DNA of 7,556 bases from Actinomycetota bacterium (lineage in GTDB: Bacteria > Zhuqueibacterota > Zhuqueibacteria > Residuimicrobiales > Krinioviventaceae): NCBI GenBank assembly GCA_011682565.1, contig JAACEJ010000148.1, positions 1-7,556 on the forward strand, given 5' to 3'. Numbering within the stretch: the stretch's first letter is position 1; each line of letters starts with the position of its first letter. The notes beneath the pieces are model-generated. The model saw nothing but the letters and a program-made list of their open reading frames with translations, had not been told where the DNA came from and ran no database searches. This document shows, in pieces, positions 6,408 to 7,556 of the stretch. A program made the translations under genes and the position numbers.

Positions 6408-7298
6408 TTGCCTTTTATCGGTGAAATATCGGCGCTTAGCGGCGCCTTTTTATGGGGAATGACAGCCCTTCTGTTCGAAGAGGCCGGAAAACGTATCGGC
6501 GCTTTTCCGACAAATCTTTTGCGCATTCTTTTGGCAAGCATTTTCCTGTGTACGACTTTGTTCTTTATGACCGGAGATTTTTTACCTTTTCAGGCAACGC
6601 ATACTGAAATTTTCTGGCTGGGCGCGAGCGGCATCGTCGGCCTGGCTATCGGAGACGGTGCCCTGTTCATCAGTCTTGTTATACTCGGCCCGCGGCGGGC
6701 AACGCTGCTTCTGTCACTGGCACCGCCGATCACTGCTACACTCGCCTGGTTTCTTTTAGGCGAAAGGATCGATGTCGCAGCTATTTTCGGCATTGCTGTT
6801 ACTGTGTGGGGAATATTCTGGGTAGTAAACGAAAAACACGTATCAGAAAAAACGCGGGGATCAAAAACAAAAGGGGTTATTCTGGGAATCATTTCCGCAC
6901 TGGGACAGGCCGTTGGACTTGTACTGGCCAAACAGGGTTTTTCAAACGGAATCGATCCGCTCTCTGCAACGATTCTCAGGATGCTGCCGGCCGCGGCCAC
7001 TCTTTGGATATTCGCCCTGCTGACAAAACAGATCAGGCCGATTATGCACGCATTTAACGACAAAAAGGCCATATTCGCCACGCTCGGGGGTTCAGTTGTC
7101 GGCCCCTACCTTGGCGTGTGGCTCGCCAATGTAGCGGTAAAATACACCGAAACCGGAGTCGCCTCTACTCTTCTTGCCACTGTTCCCATTCTCGTCATTC
7201 CCATGGTTATCATTGTGCGAAACACAAAACCATCGGCGCGCGCCGTTACCGGAGCAATCATCGCTGTGATTGGGGTTGCATTGTTGTTCCTGCGTTAG
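6408..7298 (+). CDS. EamA-type (DMT superfamily) inner-membrane transporter
   Basis: A predicted ten-helix permease of the drug/metabolite transporter superfamily, 296 residues from the TTG at 6408, the usual length for the family. It has the two-fold EamA architecture. Repeat 1 (about 5-140) opens with GEISALSGAFLWG and ends with RRATLLLSLAPPITATLAW then FLLGERI. A charged cytoplasmic-type linker follows (about 141-155). Repeat 2 (156-296) has the matching TGVASTLLATVPILVIPM segment and a final hydrophobic helix. Relatives export amino acids, metabolites or drugs; the substrate cannot be told from sequence. No in-frame ATG precedes the first helix. TTG 6408 has GAGAG seven bases upstream. 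The frame is open back to another TTG at 6327 (323 residues), which adds a polar extension with no ribosome-binding site. The start therefore remains uncertain, the family assignment does not. It is a single gene divergent from the secreted-protein gene. Confidence 0.92.
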   Translation: MPFIGEISALSGAFLWGMTALLFEEAGKRIGAFPTNLLRILLASIFLCTTLFFMTGDFLPFQATHTEIFWLGASGIVGLAIGDGALFISLVILGPRRATLLLSLAPPITATLAWFLLGERIDVAAIFGIAVTVWGIFWVVNEKHVSEKTRGSKTKGVILGIISALGQAVGLVLAKQGFSNGIDPLSATILRMLPAAATLWIFALLTKQIRPIMHAFNDKKAIFATLGGSVVGPYLGVWLANVAVKYTETGVASTLLATVPILVIPMVIIVRNTKPSARAVTGAIIAVIGVALLFLR

Positions 7299-7350
7299 CT
7301 TTTTATCCGCCGGTATTTCTCTGCCCAAGAGTAATGGGACAAAAGAATAA

Positions 7351-7556
7351 TACTTGAAATTCTAAAACGAATTTCAAAAAATCACAAAGCCAGGCACCAA
7401 AATCCAAATAAATCCCAAAAAATCAATACTCGGAAATAAACAAAGCCTGGATCAATTTCACTTTTAGCCCGATACTTTTACTGACAACTGTTTGTTGTTT
7501 TGAAGAATTGAAATTTGTTATTTATTTGTGATTTAGAATTTGTTGTTTGGGTTTTT
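7351..7556. repeat. AT-rich intergenic repeat running off the window end
   Basis: No coding signal is seen after the permease stop beyond a few out-of-frame codons. The first part (7351-7440) is built of AATTTCAAAAAATCACAAA, CCAAATAAATCCCAAA-type runs. The last part (7490-7556) is built of the reverse-complement style TTTGTTATTTATTTGTGATTT, TTTGTTGTTTGGG. GCCAGG (7389-7394) and GCCTGG (7445-7450) form an inverted pair between them. The arrangement suggests two oppositely oriented copies of a degenerate low-complexity repeat of a kind I remember from many environmental bacterial genomes. The element is cut by the window edge. Confidence 0.55.
7354..7377. terminator. AT-rich hairpin after the permease gene
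   Basis: TTGAAATTC (7354-7362) pairs perfectly with GAATTTCAA (7369-7377) around a six-base loop, 56 bases past the permease stop. It is followed by A residues on the plus strand rather than a T-run. It is a poor intrinsic terminator for the permease and may simply be part of the AT-rich repeat that starts here. Confidence 0.25.

Noticed and set aside
6590..7081. Minus-strand open frame of 163 codons inside the permease gene
   Set aside because: It is antisense to clear EamA transmembrane coding sequence, and its composition is what an opposite-strand read of that gene gives.

Overview
The window looks like chromosomal DNA from an uncultured-type bacterium of the Fibrobacteres-Chlorobi-Bacteroidetes (FCB) neighbourhood, such as a Calditrichota, KSB1 or Ignavibacteria-like lineage. 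The main reason is the C-terminal tail of the secreted protein at 4285-6159. It carries the NFPNPFNPSTTI signature and ends in a FlgD-like or type A sorting domain, a hallmark of secreted proteins in those groups. This is family knowledge, not a database result. Standard code, moderate GC genes and many small AT-rich or palindromic intergenic repeats fit this picture. No rRNA, tRNA, CRISPR, phage or transposase gene is visible.

Layout. Positions 1-254 hold a palindromic miniature element (7-98), a short dispersed repeat (158-206) and a hairpin after the first gene. A minus-strand cluster follows, transcribed from about 3700 down to 255. It has an intact 814-residue proton-pumping P3A-type ATPase (3566 to 1122), then a wrecked remnant of a second, diverged ATPase of the same family (1095 to 778), then a 172-residue HEAT-repeat protein (773 to 255). 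Spacings are 26 and 4 bases, so this reads as one operon. Positions 3567-4284 are a 718-base gene-free stretch: a leader with inverted repeats, a 49-base fragment resembling the EamA-type transporter gene further along, and a 172-base tandem duplication with three conserved hairpins. A minus-strand gene (6159 to 4285) encodes a secreted multidomain protein. Divergent from it, a plus-strand EamA/DMT-family permease occupies about 6408-7298. The last 258 bases are AT-rich repeat.

How it fits together. The only functional grouping I can support is the ATPase operon, an electrogenic proton-pump gene with a possible HEAT scaffold or regulator. The secreted protein and the DMT permease look like independent genes. 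The most informative observations are evolutionary. The HEAT gene appears to have been paired with a second ATPase that is now an internally deleted, frameshifted fossil. The intergenic region between the two minus-strand genes has collected a transporter-gene fragment and a structured tandem repeat. I do not see convincing evidence of a new defence, secretion or biosynthetic system.
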